In this document: positions 1-8,807 of the stretch, in pieces
How positions within the stretch are numbered: position 1 is the stretch's first letter
Layout of the letters: each line of letters begins with the position of its first letter
NCBI GenBank assembly: GCA_041674385.1
Contig: JBAYVU010000004.1
Location: 1-64,000, forward strand
From: JACRAR01 sp041674385
GTDB lineage: Bacteria; Pseudomonadota; Gammaproteobacteria; Burkholderiales; Rhodocyclaceae
Direction: 5' to 3'
Length of the DNA stretch: 64,000 nucleotides
The notes under the pieces: model-generated
Database searches by the model: none
Told to the model about the DNA's origin: nothing
Seen by the model: the letters and a program-made list of their open reading frames with translations, nothing else
Translations under genes and position numbers: made by a program

Positions 1-424
1 CCAGCGCCCCCCGCCAGCCCTTGTTGATCGCGTTGTTCAGCGCGGTGCCGATGAACAGCGTAAAGGCGATCCAGGTCGGAAACCCCAGTGCCGCTGACCA
101 GATGCCGACCAGCAGCGAGTCGAGCCGGGCGCTCGACAATTCGACTTTGAGCGGATCGCTGGCGATCCGGGCGCGGTAGTAAACCAGGTGGGGATAAATC
201 AGGAACTGCAACATCAGCAAGCCCCATGCGGCGAGACCGTAGCCCTGCCCTTGCATATGCACGCCGATGGCGGCGAACAGCGTGGCGAACGAGACAGTCC
301 GTATCAGGTAGTAAGTGCGTACCAGCCAGAGGTGTTTCGGCTTAATCGCTTGTTGCCCCGCAGCACTCTCCCGTTTTCTCGGAGGCGAAGGGGAGTCGCT
401 GCTGCCGGGAATGTTGCCGAACAT
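1..424 (-). CDS. MASE2-domain membrane sensor protein, 5' part only (C-terminal cyclase domain outside window)
   Basis: The reading frame is open from an ATG at 424 through position 1, so only about 141 N-terminal residues are visible. They contain hydrophobic stretches and the run HLVYYRARIASDPLKVELSS followed by LDSLLVGIWSAALGFPTW, which fits the MASE2 membrane sensor family. In known proteins MASE2 is normally followed by a GGDEF diguanylate cyclase domain (DgcC/AdrA type) or a nucleotide cyclase domain, but that part lies beyond the left edge. The first 30 residues are polar and Ser/Pro/Lys-rich. An AGG lies about 8 bases before the ATG. The MASE2 call is fairly firm; the cyclase type is inference. 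Confidence 0.7.
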   Translation of the reverse strand, partial: MFGNIPGSSDSPSPPRKRESAAGQQAIKPKHLWLVRTYYLIRTVSFATLFAAIGVHMQGQGYGLAAWGLLMLQFLIYPHLVYYRARIASDPLKVELSSARLDSLLVGIWSAALGFPTWIAFTLFIGTALNNAINKGWRGAL

Positions 425-498
425 CGGAAGAACCTTGTCGGTTAAGGATTGCCGGCGAGTTTACCATCGTTATGGCAACGGCAAGTCGATGACGGGAC

Positions 499-2382
499 CT
501 ACAGTACCACCTGCGCTCCCAATTCAACCACGCGGTTGGCGGGCAGTTTAAAGAAGTTGGCGGCACTGCCGGCATTTCTGAACATGGCGATGAAAAGCTT
601 TTCCTGCCAGAACCACATCTCCGATTCGAGGCTGGCAAACAGGGTTTCCCGGCCAAGGAAGAAGGTGGTGTCCATCATGTCGAAATCGAGTCCCTGCTCG
701 GCGCACCAATCGAGCGCTTCGGGCAGGTTGGTTTCGTCCATGAAACCGTAGAACACTTTCACCCGCCAGAAGTGATACGGCAGCTTTTCCACGGTGACCC
801 GCTGCCCCTCGGCGAGTCGAGGAATGTCCAAGACTTCGACGGTCAAAATGACGATCCTCTCGTGCAGCACCTTGTAGTGCTTGAGACTGTGCAGCATGGC
901 CTTGGGCACGTCGTCCGGGTTGGGCGTCATGAACACTGCCGTGCCTGGGACGCGGCTGATCCCATCCTGGCCGAGGCTGTCGAGAAAGGGCTTGAGAGCG
1001 ATCGCGTCTTGGACTTGCCGCTCGTTGAGCAGCTGCCGGCCGCGTTTCCAGGTAACCAGCACGATGAAGATGCCGAGACCGAAAACCAGCGGAAACCAGC
1101 CGCCGTCAGCGATCTTGATGGAGTTGGCGGAGAAGAAGGCGAGATCGATGAGCATGAACGGCAACGCGCCGAAGAAAGCCCGCCAAGGACTCCAGCCCCA
1201 CAACCAGCGTGTCACGCAGTAGGCCAGGATATTGGTGATGAGCATGGTGCCGGTCACGGCGATGCCGTAGGCGCCGGCCAGTCTGGTCGAGGAACCGAAA
1301 CCGATCACCAGCGCGAGCACCGCAATCAGCAGCAGCCAGTTGATGCCGGGCAGGTAGATCTGGCCGATCTGCTTGTCCGAGGTATGCTGCACTTCGACAC
1401 GCGGAGAATAACCGAGACGCACCGCTTGCTGGGTTATCGAGAAGGCGCCGGATATCACCGCCTGCGAAGCGATCACGGTCGCCGCCGTCGCCAAGGCAAC
1501 CAGCGGGTAGAGCGCCCACTCGGGCGCCAGCAGGTAGAACGGATTTTCGATGGTCTTGGGATCGTGCAGCAGCAATGCGCCCTGGCCAAAATAGTTGAGG
1601 ACCAAGGCCGGCAGCACCAGGTAAATCCAGGCCAACTGGATGGGCAGACGGCCAAAATGGCCCATGTCGGCATATAGCGCTTCGCCGCCTGTCAGCACCA
1701 GCACCACGGCACCCAGCGAAAAAAAGCCGATGGCAGGATTCTGCAACAGGAAAGACAAGCCTTTCAGCGGGTTCAAGGCGCCGATGACACTCGGCTCGAC
1801 GGCGATGTTGATGACGCCCAGAACGGCCAGTACGGCAAACCATGTCATCATCACCGGGCCGAACATGGCGCCGACGCTGCCGGTTCCCCGGCGCTGAAGC
1901 AGGAACAGGCCGACCAGCACCGACAGCGTGATCGGTATGACATAGGGTTTGAAAGCGGGCGTGGCCACTTCCAGCCCTTCCACCGCCGAAAGCACCGAAA
2001 TCGCCGGCGTGATGGCGCCGTCGCCGTAGAACAGGGCCGCGCCGAACAGGCCCAGGGTGATGATCACGTTGCGCCGTCGCGAATGAGTTCCGGTATTGCG
2101 CAACGCCAGCGCCATCAGCGCCATGATGCCGCCTTCGCCTTTGTTGTCCGCCCGCAGGATGAAGGAGACATACTTGAGGGTGACCACCAGCATCAGCGAC
2201 CAGAAGATCAGCGAGAGTATGCCGAGCACATTGTCCGGCGTGATCTGCAGCGGATGGTGAATGCTGACGAACACTTCCTTGAAGGCATACAGCGGGCTGG
2301 TGCCGATATCGCCATAGACGACGCCGAGGGCGCCTACGGAGAGTGCGCCAAGTCTTGCTTTGCCGGGGTGCGACGAATCCAT
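499..2382 (-). CDS. kup: Kup-type low-affinity potassium transporter
   Basis: Inner-membrane K+ uptake protein of the KUP/HAK/KT family, probably a K+/H+ symporter. The product is 627 residues, the usual family length. The N-terminus carries the signature GALGVVYGDIGTSPLYA and is followed by about 12 hydrophobic segments, then a cytoplasmic C-terminal part from about residue 455. The frame is open for 54 more codons upstream, but that extension is basic and unlike the family. The ATG at 2382 has AAGGA about 6 bases before it and begins MDSSHPGKARLGAL, as in homologues. It is transcribed alone: the MASE2 gene is 74 bases downstream and corA is divergent. Confidence 0.95.
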   Translation of the reverse strand: MDSSHPGKARLGALSVGALGVVYGDIGTSPLYAFKEVFVSIHHPLQITPDNVLGILSLIFWSLMLVVTLKYVSFILRADNKGEGGIMALMALALRNTGTHSRRRNVIITLGLFGAALFYGDGAITPAISVLSAVEGLEVATPAFKPYVIPITLSVLVGLFLLQRRGTGSVGAMFGPVMMTWFAVLAVLGVINIAVEPSVIGALNPLKGLSFLLQNPAIGFFSLGAVVLVLTGGEALYADMGHFGRLPIQLAWIYLVLPALVLNYFGQGALLLHDPKTIENPFYLLAPEWALYPLVALATAATVIASQAVISGAFSITQQAVRLGYSPRVEVQHTSDKQIGQIYLPGINWLLLIAVLALVIGFGSSTRLAGAYGIAVTGTMLITNILAYCVTRWLWGWSPWRAFFGALPFMLIDLAFFSANSIKIADGGWFPLVFGLGIFIVLVTWKRGRQLLNERQVQDAIALKPFLDSLGQDGISRVPGTAVFMTPNPDDVPKAMLHSLKHYKVLHERIVILTVEVLDIPRLAEGQRVTVEKLPYHFWRVKVFYGFMDETNLPEALDWCAEQGLDFDMMDTTFFLGRETLFASLESEMWFWQEKLFIAMFRNAGSAANFFKLPANRVVELGAQVVL

Positions 2383-2496
2383 CGAAAATCCTTGCGCAAA
2401 GGTCCGCGGTTTGCGGGCAAAAAGTGCGGCGTTAGTGCGGTGTTCCTCTGGCAATCGTGAATGGGAAAGGAATTGCAGGCGGCATTTTACTGAATT

Positions 2497-2525
2497 TTTA
2501 CACTCGCCCCCGCGACTTTTTCCAA
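2497..2525 (-). promoter_or_regulatory. possible sigma-70 promoter of kup
   Basis: On the minus strand TTGGAA (2520-2525) is followed after 17 bases by TGTAAA (2497-2502), about 115 bases before the kup start. The -10 match is only 4 of 6, so this is a candidate by spacing and position only. Confidence 0.25.
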
Positions 2526-2549
2526 AACTTTTAGAACCGGCCATCTAAT

Positions 2550-2766
2550 ATGAATGGCGAGGACATCTTTTCGCGGGAGAAAAACTGGGACATCGTCTAT
2601 CTCGCCGGCATCGCATTGTCGTTCGGCCTGATCGCGGCACTCGCGCTCGGCTGCGGCCGCGTATCAGCTGGGGCGCGTCGCCCGAACCCGCCAGCTCGGG
2701 AGCTTCGGTGAGCCGCGGGTCAATATCCTCAAACTCAACCTGGCGCTCGACGCCCAAGGTTCGTAA
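2550..2766 (+). pseudogene. possible frameshifted small membrane protein gene
   Basis: An ATG at 2550 opens a frame reading MNGEDIFSREKNWDIVYLAG and then a hydrophobic segment (IALSFGLIAALALG), after which it becomes Arg/Pro-rich and stops at about 2711. The next frame over the same region reads YQLGRVARTRQLGSFGEPRV and continues to a natural-looking end NLALDAQGS and a TAA at 2764. A single-base shift near 2655 would join the two into a protein of about 72 residues with one membrane segment. No family is recognised. It could also be chance. Confidence 0.3.
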
Positions 2767-2806
2767 TTCACGCCAAGGCCTTTCCGCGCGCCGTTTGCTC
2801 GCGCAT

Positions 2807-2887
2807 ACTAGTGCCCGATGTTGGTTCTAGGGTACTAGTGCCCGATTCTGGTTCTAGGGTACTAGTGCCCGATGTTGGTTTTAGGGT
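2807..2887 (+). repeat. three tandem copies of a 27-bp unit upstream of corA
   Basis: The unit begins actagtgcccgat and ends tagggt. The copies lie at 2807-2833, 2834-2860 and 2861-2887, directly abutting. Copies 1 and 2 differ in the middle (gatgttgg versus gattctgg), and copy 3 has one C-to-T change near its end. A partial fourth copy (act) follows. The array lies 59 bases before the corA start, so it may form part of the corA promoter or leader. It is not palindromic enough to be an obvious operator. Confidence 0.9.
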
Positions 2888-2945
2888 ACTACTACGGGCG
2901 GCCAGCGACGCCTCCGGCACCAACAAACACGAATAAGGGAAGAAC

Positions 2946-3914
2946 ATGCTGATCAACTGCGTTGCCTACCAAGAGGGTGAAAAACTCGCCGACATCCCTA
3001 TCGCCGATATCAGCGAATACGTCTCCCGTCCCGATTGCTTCGTCTGGGTGGCTTTGCGCGACGCCACCGATGCGGAGTTGCAGGAAATGCAGATGGAGTT
3101 CAATCTCCACGAACTGGCGGTCGAGGATGCGCACCATGGCCACCAGCGACCGAAGATCGAGGAGTACGGCGATTCGGTTTTCGCTGTCATGCATCTGCCC
3201 GAAATGGACGACAACGGCGAATTGACCATCGGCGAAGTCAGCATCTTCGTCGGCAATAATTACGTTCTTTCCGTACGCAAAGGCAGCCCGCACGATTTCC
3301 TGGGGGTGCGCAGCCGTTGCGAGCGCGAGCCGAATCTGCTGCGTCAAGGGGCGGGATTCGTCTTGTACGCGTTGATGGACGCCGTGGTCGACCGTTACTT
3401 CCCGCTCGTCGATGCCCTGGAGTCGGAACTCGAAACCATTGAGGCGAAAATTTTCGTCAAGGGTTCGGCACGCGCGAACATCGAACGAATGTATGCGCTG
3501 AAGCGAAATGTCATGGTGCTCAAGCACGCGGTCGAACCACTCATGGAAGCCGAAAGCAAGCTCCACGGCGGTCGCGTGCCCCCCGTCTGCGGCAGCACCC
3601 AGGAGTACTTTCGCGATGTATACGACCATTTGGCGCGCATCAACGCTTCCATCGACACCATCCGCGACACCATCGGCACGGCGGTCCAGGTCAATCTCTC
3701 GATGGTCACCATCGAGGAGAACGAGACGACCAAGCGCCTCGCCGCCTGGGCCGGCATTTTCGCGGTAGCCACGGCTTTCGCCGGCATCTGGGGCATGAAC
3801 TTCAAGAACATGCCGGAGTTGCAGTGGGAGTACGGCTACCCGGTCGCGTTGTGCTTCATTGCGGCGGTGTGCGGCTATCTGTTCCGGCGTTTCAAGCGAT
3901 CCGGCTGGCTTTAA
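2946..3914 (+). CDS. corA: CorA-family magnesium/cobalt transporter
   Basis: Pentameric inner-membrane divalent cation channel of the CorA family. The 322-residue product has an acidic cytoplasmic N-terminal domain, a long helical region and two C-terminal membrane helices. The diagnostic GMN motif is at residues 283-285, at the end of the first helix (FAGIWGMNFKNMPELQWEYG), and the tail is basic (FRRFKRSGWL) as in CorA. The chosen ATG at 2946 has a GGGAAGA element just upstream. The gene stands alone, follows the 27-bp repeat array, and converges with the diguanylate cyclase gene. A second Mg2+ importer, mgtA, lies 2 kb away. Confidence 0.93.
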   Translation: MLINCVAYQEGEKLADIPIADISEYVSRPDCFVWVALRDATDAELQEMQMEFNLHELAVEDAHHGHQRPKIEEYGDSVFAVMHLPEMDDNGELTIGEVSIFVGNNYVLSVRKGSPHDFLGVRSRCEREPNLLRQGAGFVLYALMDAVVDRYFPLVDALESELETIEAKIFVKGSARANIERMYALKRNVMVLKHAVEPLMEAESKLHGGRVPPVCGSTQEYFRDVYDHLARINASIDTIRDTIGTAVQVNLSMVTIEENETTKRLAAWAGIFAVATAFAGIWGMNFKNMPELQWEYGYPVALCFIAAVCGYLFRRFKRSGWL

Positions 3915-3954
3915 GCTCTGCAAGAATCTGCGTATGACCGACGGCCGCCCCGAT

Positions 3955-3974
3955 CCCGCCCGACGAACGGCGGG
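3955..3974. terminator. hairpin between convergent corA and diguanylate cyclase genes
   Basis: CCCGCC (3955-3960) and GGCGGG (3969-3974) form a 6-bp GC stem with an 8-base loop in the 65-base gap between the two convergent genes. It has no clear T-run on either side, so it is a weak terminator candidate. Confidence 0.35.
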
Positions 3975-3979
3975 CTTGC

Positions 3980-5821
3980 TCAGGTGGCTTCGGGCGCGTC
4001 GATCTCCAGCCGGTTGCGTCCGGCTTTCTTGGCGCGGTACAGCGCATCGTCGGCCCGATTCAGCGCGGCATCGGCAGCGGCATCGTCGGCATGCATGGCG
4101 GCGATGCCGATGCTCACCGTGACCGCGATGGTTTGGGCATCCTGCACGATTGGCGTTTCCGCCACCTTCAGGCGCAGTCGCTCGGCGAAGATGCTCGCCG
4201 CAGCCAGATCGGTACCGGGCAGCAGGATGGCGAACTCTTCGCCACCCATGCGGCCGACCGTATCGATCTTGCGCAGGCACTCGCGCATGATGGCGGCGCA
4301 GTGGATGAGTATGGCATCCCCAGTGGCATGGCCGTAGGTGTCGTTGATCCGCTTGAAGCGGTCCAGGTCGATCATCAACACCGAGACGCAATGCCTGTCG
4401 AGCCGCTGCAGGCGGGCCAGTTCCATTTCTATCCGGGAAATGAACAGGCGCCGGCTGGACACTCCCGTGAGGAAATCGGTGGCGGCCATTTCATGCAGTT
4501 CGGCTTCCATCCGCTTGCGTTCCGTGATGTCCCGCGCGATCGTCGAATAGCCGGCGACGCCCCCGCCACGGGCTTGGATCGGCGAAACCGTGAGCGAGAC
4601 ATCGATGCGCTGGCCATTCTTTGTCAAGCGCGCAGTTTCAAGATTGACTGCCGAACCCCCTGCCCCGATGCGTTCCAGCAATAACGCGTGTTCTTCCAGT
4701 TTCTCGGGCGGGACAATCAGCGCTGAATGCTGGCCGACCGCTTCCTCCGCCGAGTAGCCATAAACTCTTTGCGCGCCGCCGTTCCAGCTGGTGATGATGC
4801 CCGTCATGTTCGCCGTGGAAATCGCGTCCTGCGAGGATTCCACAATCACGGCAAGCGTCTTCAACTGGTTTTCGGCGCGATCCTTGCGCCGCAACACAAT
4901 GGTGATAAACCCTCCCGCAAGGATCACCAGCATCGCCCCAACTACCGCCACATCCCGATCCCGCCGCCAGCCGACCAGCGCTTCGTCGAGCGACAGGCCG
5001 ACCGCCGCATAGACCGGATAGTCCTTGAGCCGGCGAAAGGCAAAGACCCGTTCGATGTTGTCGATCGCCGATGCGGCAACGATCACCCCCTCCGTATCTC
5101 CCGCCTGCAGCCGCTCCTTGACCGGCCCGCCAGCCGCGACCGGCTTGCCCAATATCTTTTCGACCAGGGGATAGCGGACGATCAGGTGATCCTCGGGGTC
5201 GCGCAACGATACCGCGCCATGCTTGCCCAGCGTCAGGGTCGAATAGAAATCGGTGAAATTCCGGTCCAAGGCCAGATTGGCGCCGAGCATGCCGCCGAAG
5301 CTGCCGTCGGACAGATCGATCCGGCGCCCGAGAACGATCCCCCATTGCCCGGATACGCGCCCGCGAATCGCCTGGGATATCACCGGGGTAGACTGGGGCA
5401 GCTGCCGCAAAGTCTGGAAATATTGTCGGTCGGCCACACTAGCTCCCGGCGGCGCGCCGCGCGGATCGGCAATCACCAGGCCCTGGGCGTTGGTCAGATA
5501 CATGGTCACGATGCCGGACCTGCGCTGCACCTGACTCTGCAGCCGCTTTTCGATCTCCCGGCGGCGCGCAGCGGAGACTTGCCCGGGGCCGGTCAGATCG
5601 GCGGGTGTCAGGTGATCTTCCATCTCCAGCAGCGCGATATTGGCACTATCGAAGGTTGCCGCAGCGTGCTCCTCGACCAGCCGGACGCAAGACCTCGCCT
5701 CGTCATGGACGCGCAACTCGACGGACTGGCGCGAACTGGCCAGGCTGGCGAACAGATAGCCGACGAATACGGCGATTACCAGCCAGACGGCGAAGAGAAC
5801 GTGAGAGGTCCTGCACATCAT
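3980..5821 (-). CDS. membrane-bound diguanylate cyclase: Cache sensor, PAS and GGDEF domains
   Basis: Makes cyclic di-GMP from two GTP. The 613-residue protein has a membrane helix at about 8-25, a periplasmic region at 30-288 resembling a double Cache sensor, and a second helix at 291-310. A PAS domain follows at about 322-445, then a GGDEF domain. The active-site loop is GGEEF (about 526-530), a functional variant. An RxxD product-inhibition site (RKID) lies exactly five residues before it, so feedback control by c-di-GMP is likely. No EAL domain is present. The start is the first of two adjacent ATGs; the ribosome-binding site is weak. The ligand of the Cache region cannot be told from sequence. 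Confidence 0.92.
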   Translation of the reverse strand: MMCRTSHVLFAVWLVIAVFVGYLFASLASSRQSVELRVHDEARSCVRLVEEHAAATFDSANIALLEMEDHLTPADLTGPGQVSAARRREIEKRLQSQVQRRSGIVTMYLTNAQGLVIADPRGAPPGASVADRQYFQTLRQLPQSTPVISQAIRGRVSGQWGIVLGRRIDLSDGSFGGMLGANLALDRNFTDFYSTLTLGKHGAVSLRDPEDHLIVRYPLVEKILGKPVAAGGPVKERLQAGDTEGVIVAASAIDNIERVFAFRRLKDYPVYAAVGLSLDEALVGWRRDRDVAVVGAMLVILAGGFITIVLRRKDRAENQLKTLAVIVESSQDAISTANMTGIITSWNGGAQRVYGYSAEEAVGQHSALIVPPEKLEEHALLLERIGAGGSAVNLETARLTKNGQRIDVSLTVSPIQARGGGVAGYSTIARDITERKRMEAELHEMAATDFLTGVSSRRLFISRIEMELARLQRLDRHCVSVLMIDLDRFKRINDTYGHATGDAILIHCAAIMRECLRKIDTVGRMGGEEFAILLPGTDLAAASIFAERLRLKVAETPIVQDAQTIAVTVSIGIAAMHADDAAADAALNRADDALYRAKKAGRNRLEIDAPEAT

Positions 5822-5870
5822 CTTGTGAAAAGGCGATTATCCCGACGGTATTGACCGGAACTTTGCCCTG

Positions 5871-5893
5871 GTTATTCTTGCCGCGAGAATAAC
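5871..5893. promoter_or_regulatory. perfect 8-bp inverted repeat upstream of the diguanylate cyclase gene
   Basis: GTTATTCT (5871-5878) and AGAATAAC (5886-5893) are perfect complements around a 7-base centre, 50 bases upstream of the start at 5821. This could be a repressor operator or a transcript hairpin. No regulator gene is adjacent. Confidence 0.4.
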
Positions 5894-5987
5894 ACGGCCG
5901 GTCGGGATCGCTCCCGGAACAAAATCACGGAACCAGAGCAATCGCATGAATGCCGGAAGGCTAGCGTATGCACACATCGCATACAGA

Positions 5988-6052
5988 CCGTCATTCCGGC
6001 GAAAGCCGGAACCCAATACGTATCTGGATCCCGGCCTTCGCCGGGATGACGA
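5988..6052. repeat. dispersed-type inverted repeat (cgtcattccggcgaaagccgg ... type)
   Basis: The segment starts ccgtcattccggcgaaagcc and ends cttcgccgggatgacg, so its ends are near-perfect inverted copies, with ctggatcc-type sequence between. Elements of this form are scattered through many proteobacterial genomes as intergenic repeats. Here it lies between the diguanylate cyclase start and the mgtA 3' end and could act as a transcript-end hairpin for mgtA. Only one copy is in the window. Confidence 0.65.
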
Positions 6053-6095
6053 CCGAAGGAAGTCCCCTGGCGGGACGGACTTATTCAGTGCTTCC

Positions 6096-8807
6096 TTAGC
6101 TCAAGCCGAACTTCCGGATCAGCCACGACTTGACCAGTTGCGTCAGCGACAGGTAAACCGTCAGCATCGCCGCCAGCGCAAGCCAGTATTGGCCGGGTAG
6201 CGGCACCAGGTCCAGGGCGTGGGCAAATTGCGAATAGGGCAGCCAAGCGCCGATCAGGCAGATTGCCAGGGTGGTCATGGTCAGCGGCAGGCTGGCCTTG
6301 CTCTGGACAAAAGGAATCCTGCCGGTGCGGATCACATGCACGATCAGGGTCTGCGACAGCAGCGACTCGACGAACCAGCCGGTCTGGAACAAGTTGGCGT
6401 GATCCGGCGTGGTGCAGCCGAAGACATACCACATCAGGAAAAAAGTCGCGTAGTCGAAGATCGAGCTGATCGGCCCGATGAACAGCATGAAGCGGCCGAT
6501 GCTGCCGATATCCCATTGGCGCGGCTGCGCCACGTACTCTTCATCCACGGAATCGGTGGCCACAGAAGTCTGGGAGAAATCGTAGAGCAGATTGTTGAAC
6601 AGGATCTGCACCGGCGCCATTGGCAGGAAGGGCAGCGCCGCGCTCGCGCCGAGCACGCTGAACATGTTGCCGAAGTTGGAGCTGGCGCCCATCTTGATGT
6701 ACTTGACGATATTGCCGAACACCTTGCGGCCTTCGATGACGCCCTCTTCGAGTACCAGCAGGCTCTTCTCCAGCAGGATGATGTCGGCCGATTCCTTGGC
6801 GATGTCCACCGCGGTATCGACGGAAATGCCCACATCGGCCGCCTTGAGCGCCGGACCGTCGTTGATGCCGTCGCCCATGAAGCCGACCACGTGGCCCCGA
6901 AGGTGCAGCGCCTGGATCACCTGCGCTTTCTGCTGCGGCGAAAGCTTGGCGAACACCGACACCTCCTCGGCCACCTGGGCCAGTTCCAGCTTGCTCATGC
7001 CCTCGATCTCGGCGCCGATGACGATGCGATCCACCGGCAGGCCGACGTCGTGGCAGATCTTGCGCGTGACCACATCGTTGTCGCCGGTGAGGATCTTCAC
7101 CGCCACGCCGTGCTTCTGCAGGATGGCGATGGCCGGCCCGGCGGACTCCTTGGGCGGGTCGAGGAAGGCGATGTAGCCGGTCAGGATCAGGGCCGTCTCA
7201 TCGGCCACGCTGTAGGTCGTCTGGCCCGCCGGCAATTGCTTGTAAGCCACCGCGATGACGCGGAAGCCGTCCTCGTTGAGGTCGTTCACCACCCGGCGCA
7301 GTTCGCCCTGATGCCTGAGCTCGATCGGCACGATGTCGTCGCCGAGCTGGGCATGGCTGCATGCCGCAAAGACTTCCTCGACCGCTCCCTTGCAGATCAG
7401 CAGGTGCCTGTCGTGGCTCTCCTCGACCACCACCGACATGCGCCGCCGCTGGAAATCGAAAGGCACCTCGTCGACCTTGGTGTAGGTCTCGGCGACATGC
7501 AGCTTCTCATTCACCTCGGCATGGTTCAGCACCGCCACGTCGAGCAGGTTCTTCAAGCCCGACTGATAGTAGCTGTTGAGGTAGGCGTATTCGAGCACAT
7601 GCTCGCTCTCCTCGCCGGCGATGTCGACGTGCCGTTCGAGTATGACCTTGTCCTGGGTCAGGGTGCCGGTCTTGTCGGTGCACAGCACGTCCATGGCGCC
7701 GAAGTTCTGGATCGAGTTGAGGCGCTTGACGATGACCTTCTTGCGCGACATGGCGATGGCGCCCTTGGCCAGGTTGATGGTGACGATCATCGGCAGCATT
7801 TCCGGCGTCAGGCCGACCGCCACCGCAGTGGCGAACATGAAGGCCTGCATCCAGTTGCCGTGGAAGAAACCGCTGATGAGGAACACCGTCGGCACCATCA
7901 CCAGCATGAAGCGGATCATCAGCCAGATGAACTTCTGGATGCCCTGGTCGAAGCTCGTCATCTGCCGCTGGGCGGAAATGGTCGAAGCGATCGAACCGAA
8001 GTAGGTGCGCGCCCCCGTCTCCAGCACCACGGCGGAAGCCGATCCCGACAGCACGTTGGTGCCCATGAAGCAGACGTTGGGCAGTTGCAGCACCGCGTCG
8101 ATGGATGCGGGCGCCGGGCCGGGGAACTTCTCCACCGGCATGGCCTCGCCGGTCAGGGGCGCCTCGTTGATGAACAGGTCCTTGGCGGCCAGCACACGCA
8201 CGTCGGCCGGGATCATGTCGCCGGCGGAAAGCCGGATGATGTCGCCGGGAACGACCTGGGCCAGCGGAATCTCGATGGCATGCGGCGGGCGCACGACGAT
8301 CTTGATCTCGAAGAGCTGGTTGACCTCTTCGGGCACCCCCGCCGTGACATCCTTGCGCACCACCGTGGCCGTGGTGCTGACCATCTCGCGCAGCTTCTCC
8401 GCCGCCTTGTTGGAGCGAAATTCCTGGATGAAAGACAGCAGCGTGGACAGCACCACCATCAGGGTAATCACCACCGCGCCCTTGGTCTCGCCGGTGAAGT
8501 AGGCGATCGCCGCCAGCGCCAGCAGCAACAGTGGCAGCGGCTTCAGGAACAGGTCGAGCAGCTCCCGCAACGGATTCTTCTTGACCTCATGGGCAACGGT
8601 GTTCTCGCCGAGTTCGATCAGGCGCTCTTCCGCCTCGCGGTCGAGCAGGCCCTCCGGCGAGGAGCCGAGCCGGCTCAAGAGTTGCTCATGGTCCAGGCGT
8701 GCCAGTGTCAGCAGCGGACTGGCCGGCAGCGGCACCTGCGCCGCCGCCGCACCCTCCGGCCCGAAGCGCGGATGAAACAAAGAATGTCCGAAAAATTTCA
8801 GCGCCAC
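6096..8807 (-). CDS. mgtA: magnesium-importing P-type ATPase (MgtA/MgtB)
   Basis: P3B-type ATPase that imports Mg2+ into the cytoplasm. The 903-residue product has a cation-ATPase N-terminal domain, the actuator domain, and the phosphorylation motif DKTGTLT with D378. The nucleotide-binding and hinge region includes GDGINDGPALKAADVG. Hydrophobic helices end the protein. A longer frame starts at 8834, but the GTG at 8807 has AGGAG six bases upstream and begins MALKFFGHSLF, so I chose GTG. The gene is monocistronic, with about 300 bases of leader before the next coding signal. MgtA proteins are usually induced at low Mg2+. Confidence 0.93.
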   Translation of the reverse strand: MALKFFGHSLFHPRFGPEGAAAAQVPLPASPLLTLARLDHEQLLSRLGSSPEGLLDREAEERLIELGENTVAHEVKKNPLRELLDLFLKPLPLLLLALAAIAYFTGETKGAVVITLMVVLSTLLSFIQEFRSNKAAEKLREMVSTTATVVRKDVTAGVPEEVNQLFEIKIVVRPPHAIEIPLAQVVPGDIIRLSAGDMIPADVRVLAAKDLFINEAPLTGEAMPVEKFPGPAPASIDAVLQLPNVCFMGTNVLSGSASAVVLETGARTYFGSIASTISAQRQMTSFDQGIQKFIWLMIRFMLVMVPTVFLISGFFHGNWMQAFMFATAVAVGLTPEMLPMIVTINLAKGAIAMSRKKVIVKRLNSIQNFGAMDVLCTDKTGTLTQDKVILERHVDIAGEESEHVLEYAYLNSYYQSGLKNLLDVAVLNHAEVNEKLHVAETYTKVDEVPFDFQRRRMSVVVEESHDRHLLICKGAVEEVFAACSHAQLGDDIVPIELRHQGELRRVVNDLNEDGFRVIAVAYKQLPAGQTTYSVADETALILTGYIAFLDPPKESAGPAIAILQKHGVAVKILTGDNDVVTRKICHDVGLPVDRIVIGAEIEGMSKLELAQVAEEVSVFAKLSPQQKAQVIQALHLRGHVVGFMGDGINDGPALKAADVGISVDTAVDIAKESADIILLEKSLLVLEEGVIEGRKVFGNIVKYIKMGASSNFGNMFSVLGASAALPFLPMAPVQILFNNLLYDFSQTSVATDSVDEEYVAQPRQWDIGSIGRFMLFIGPISSIFDYATFFLMWYVFGCTTPDHANLFQTGWFVESLLSQTLIVHVIRTGRIPFVQSKASLPLTMTTLAICLIGAWLPYSQFAHALDLVPLPGQYWLALAAMLTVYLSLTQLVKSWLIRKFGLS

